From NCBI GenBank assembly GCA_903925985.1, contig CAIYHK010000257.1, positions 1-7,674 on the forward strand: a DNA stretch of 7,674 nt. Reading direction: 5' to 3'. Positions 6,551-7,674 of this stretch are shown here, one piece after another. A program made the translations under genes and the position numbers. The stretch comes from an uncultured Actinomycetes bacterium. GTDB taxonomy: Bacteria; Actinomycetota; Acidimicrobiia; Acidimicrobiales; Ilumatobacteraceae. The number at the start of each line of letters is the position of its first letter. Position 1 is the stretch's first letter. The notes beneath the pieces were generated by a model, which did no database searches, was not told the origin of the DNA, and was given only the letters and a program-made list of their open reading frames with translations.

Positions 6551-7674
6551 TTCGCTTCAGCCCAAGTTGTGCCCCATGCAGCATTGACCTCAAGCGGCAC
6601 CCTGAGCTCTGCGGCCGAACGCATGATGTCAAGCACAATTTTTTCTACCGTGTCACGCTCATTAACGGGTGCCTCAACAAGAACTTCGTCATGGACCTGC
6701 AGCACAATTCGCGCGCGTAAGTTTTGTGTTGTCAGAGCCTCGTCAATTCTGACCAACGCGATCTTGAATATGTCAGCAGCGAGGCCCTGAATGGCGGCGT
6801 TCATCGCCATCCTCTCGCCTGCTTGTCTAATTCTGAAATTGTCACTCGACAATTCAGGTATTGGGCGCCGTCTACCGAACAGAGTCTCGGTGTATTTCAT
6901 TTTCTTGGCGTCGGCAACTGTGCGTTCCATGTAGGACTTGATGGCCGGAAATGCCCCAAAGAACGAGTCAAGTATTCCTGCTGCCTCGTCTACGGGGATC
7001 GCAAGGCGTTGGCTAAGGCCGTAGGCCTCCATCCCGTAAGCGAGACCGTACGCCACCATCTTCGCTCTGCTTCGTTGCTCAGAAGTCACAGCGTCTGGCT
7101 TCACACCGAACACTCGAGCTGCCGTTGCGGTGTGGACGTCTACTCCCGCGGTGAATGCTTCGATCAGTCCTGGGTCGTCTGCAAGATGTGCGATACAACG
7201 AAGTTCAATCTGGTTGTAGTCGGCTACTAACAACTCCGCCCCATTTGTCGCCACGAATGCAGTGCGAAAAATGCGACCCTCATCGGAACGGATCGGGATG
7301 TTGTGGAGATTCGGATGCTCCGACGAGAGTCGACCCGTTCGAGCCACTGTTTGATTGAAGGTCGCATGAATCCGACCGTCTGCTGGATCAACAACGGCGA
7401 TTAGTCCTTCACCATAGGTTGACCGCAACTTTTCCAACTCGCGGTAACGAAGAAGTGGCTCAATGAACTCCGGCCATTCCGGCCGAAGCTTTTCTAGGGT
7501 AGCTGCATCAGTTGAATACCCAGTTTTGGTCTTCTTGCCGGGAGTTAAGCCTCGCTCTTCGTACAGAATTTCGCGTAGTTGGGTTGGCGAATTCAGATTG
7601 AAGGCACGCCCCGCGAGTTTGTGTAGCTGCGCGGTAAAGGATTCAGTTTCTTCGGTTAGGCGCTTATTGATAGA
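6547..7674 (-). CDS. polA: DNA polymerase I, C-terminal 375 residues of the polymerase domain; 5' end outside window
   Basis: Pol I fills gaps left by nucleotide excision repair and replaces Okazaki primers. The frame is open from the window edge at 7674 to TGA at 6547-6549; the family has about 900 residues, so the 5' nuclease and 3'-5' exonuclease-like domains lie outside. Seen in order: FNLNSPTQLREILYEERGL and KKTKTGYSTDAATLEKL (thumb/palm), TGRLSSEHPNLHNIPIR, motif A DYNQIELR (catalytic Asp at 7219-7221), the O-helix motif B RSRAKMVAYGLAYG (about 7033-7074), and motif C QVHDEVLVE with the second catalytic Asp. The O-helix residue matching E. coli Phe762 is Tyr (7048-7050), as in mycobacterial Pol I; motif A has Asn where E. 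coli has Ser. The next gene starts within the polA stop. A TTG at 7437 could be read as a start but is internal, because family sequence continues upstream to the edge. Confidence 0.98.
   Translation of the reverse strand, partial: SINKRLTEETESFTAQLHKLAGRAFNLNSPTQLREILYEERGLTPGKKTKTGYSTDAATLEKLRPEWPEFIEPLLRYRELEKLRSTYGEGLIAVVDPADGRIHATFNQTVARTGRLSSEHPNLHNIPIRSDEGRIFRTAFVATNGAELLVADYNQIELRCIAHLADDPGLIEAFTAGVDVHTATAARVFGVKPDAVTSEQRSRAKMVAYGLAYGMEAYGLSQRLAIPVDEAAGILDSFFGAFPAIKSYMERTVADAKKMKYTETLFGRRRPIPELSSDNFRIRQAGERMAMNAAIQGLAADIFKIALVRIDEALTTQNLRARIVLQVHDEVLVEAPVNERDTVEKIVLDIMRSAAELRVPLEVNAAWGTTWAEAK

Noticed and set aside
6724..7230. Plus-strand open frame of 168 residues opposite polA
   Set aside because: It is antisense to the conserved palm and fingers region of Pol I, and its Cys/His-rich translation comes from reading conserved codons backwards.
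7435..7437. TTG as a start of a 296-residue polymerase fragment
   Set aside because: Family-conserved Pol I sequence continues upstream without a stop to the window edge, so this is an internal Leu codon.
7471..7485. Inverted repeat CGGCC-ATTCC-GGCCG
   Set aside because: Short and inside the polA coding sequence (RPEWPEF); no sign of a terminator or binding site.

Overview
The window is a single-direction block of chromosomal housekeeping genes, all on the minus strand. In transcription order (right to left) they are: the 3' part of polA (DNA polymerase I), a small class I SAM-dependent methyltransferase, rpsA (ribosomal protein S1), coaE (dephospho-CoA kinase), uvrB, and the 5' part of uvrA. 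The two end genes run off the window. The rest is almost fully coding: the largest gap is 107 bases, upstream of rpsA, and the others are 21 to 35 bases or a 4-base overlap. I saw no RNA gene, mobile element, CRISPR array or prophage sequence.

The organism is most likely an actinobacterium (Actinomycetota) with mid-range GC (a little over half by eye), which would fit a lineage such as Acidimicrobiia better than high-GC Streptomyces or Mycobacterium. The support is the polA/rpsA/coaE/uvrB/uvrA neighbourhood, a four-domain S1 protein, a tyrosine in the polymerase O-helix where E. coli has phenylalanine (known from mycobacterial Pol I), and the 'AYLRYSFTKGT..EVDF' type of methyltransferase. The class is an inference from memory of such sequences.

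Functionally the block joins nucleotide excision repair and its gap filling (UvrA and UvrB find and verify lesions, Pol I refills the excised patch) with translation (S1) and coenzyme A synthesis (CoaE). The methyltransferase has no assignable substrate; its start overlaps the polA stop (GTGA), so the two are probably translated together. rpsA has a TTG start, a weak Shine-Dalgarno sequence and a 107-base leader, the most likely place for an internal promoter or translational control. coaE, uvrB and uvrA follow closely and may be co-transcribed with rpsA.

I found no undescribed multi-gene system. The points that merit a second look are small: an Ala in place of Ser in the first ABC signature of UvrA, a hairpin joining the rpsA stop to the coaE ribosome binding site, the rpsA leader, a 12-base tandem repeat in the rpsA tail, and the uncharacterised methyltransferase.
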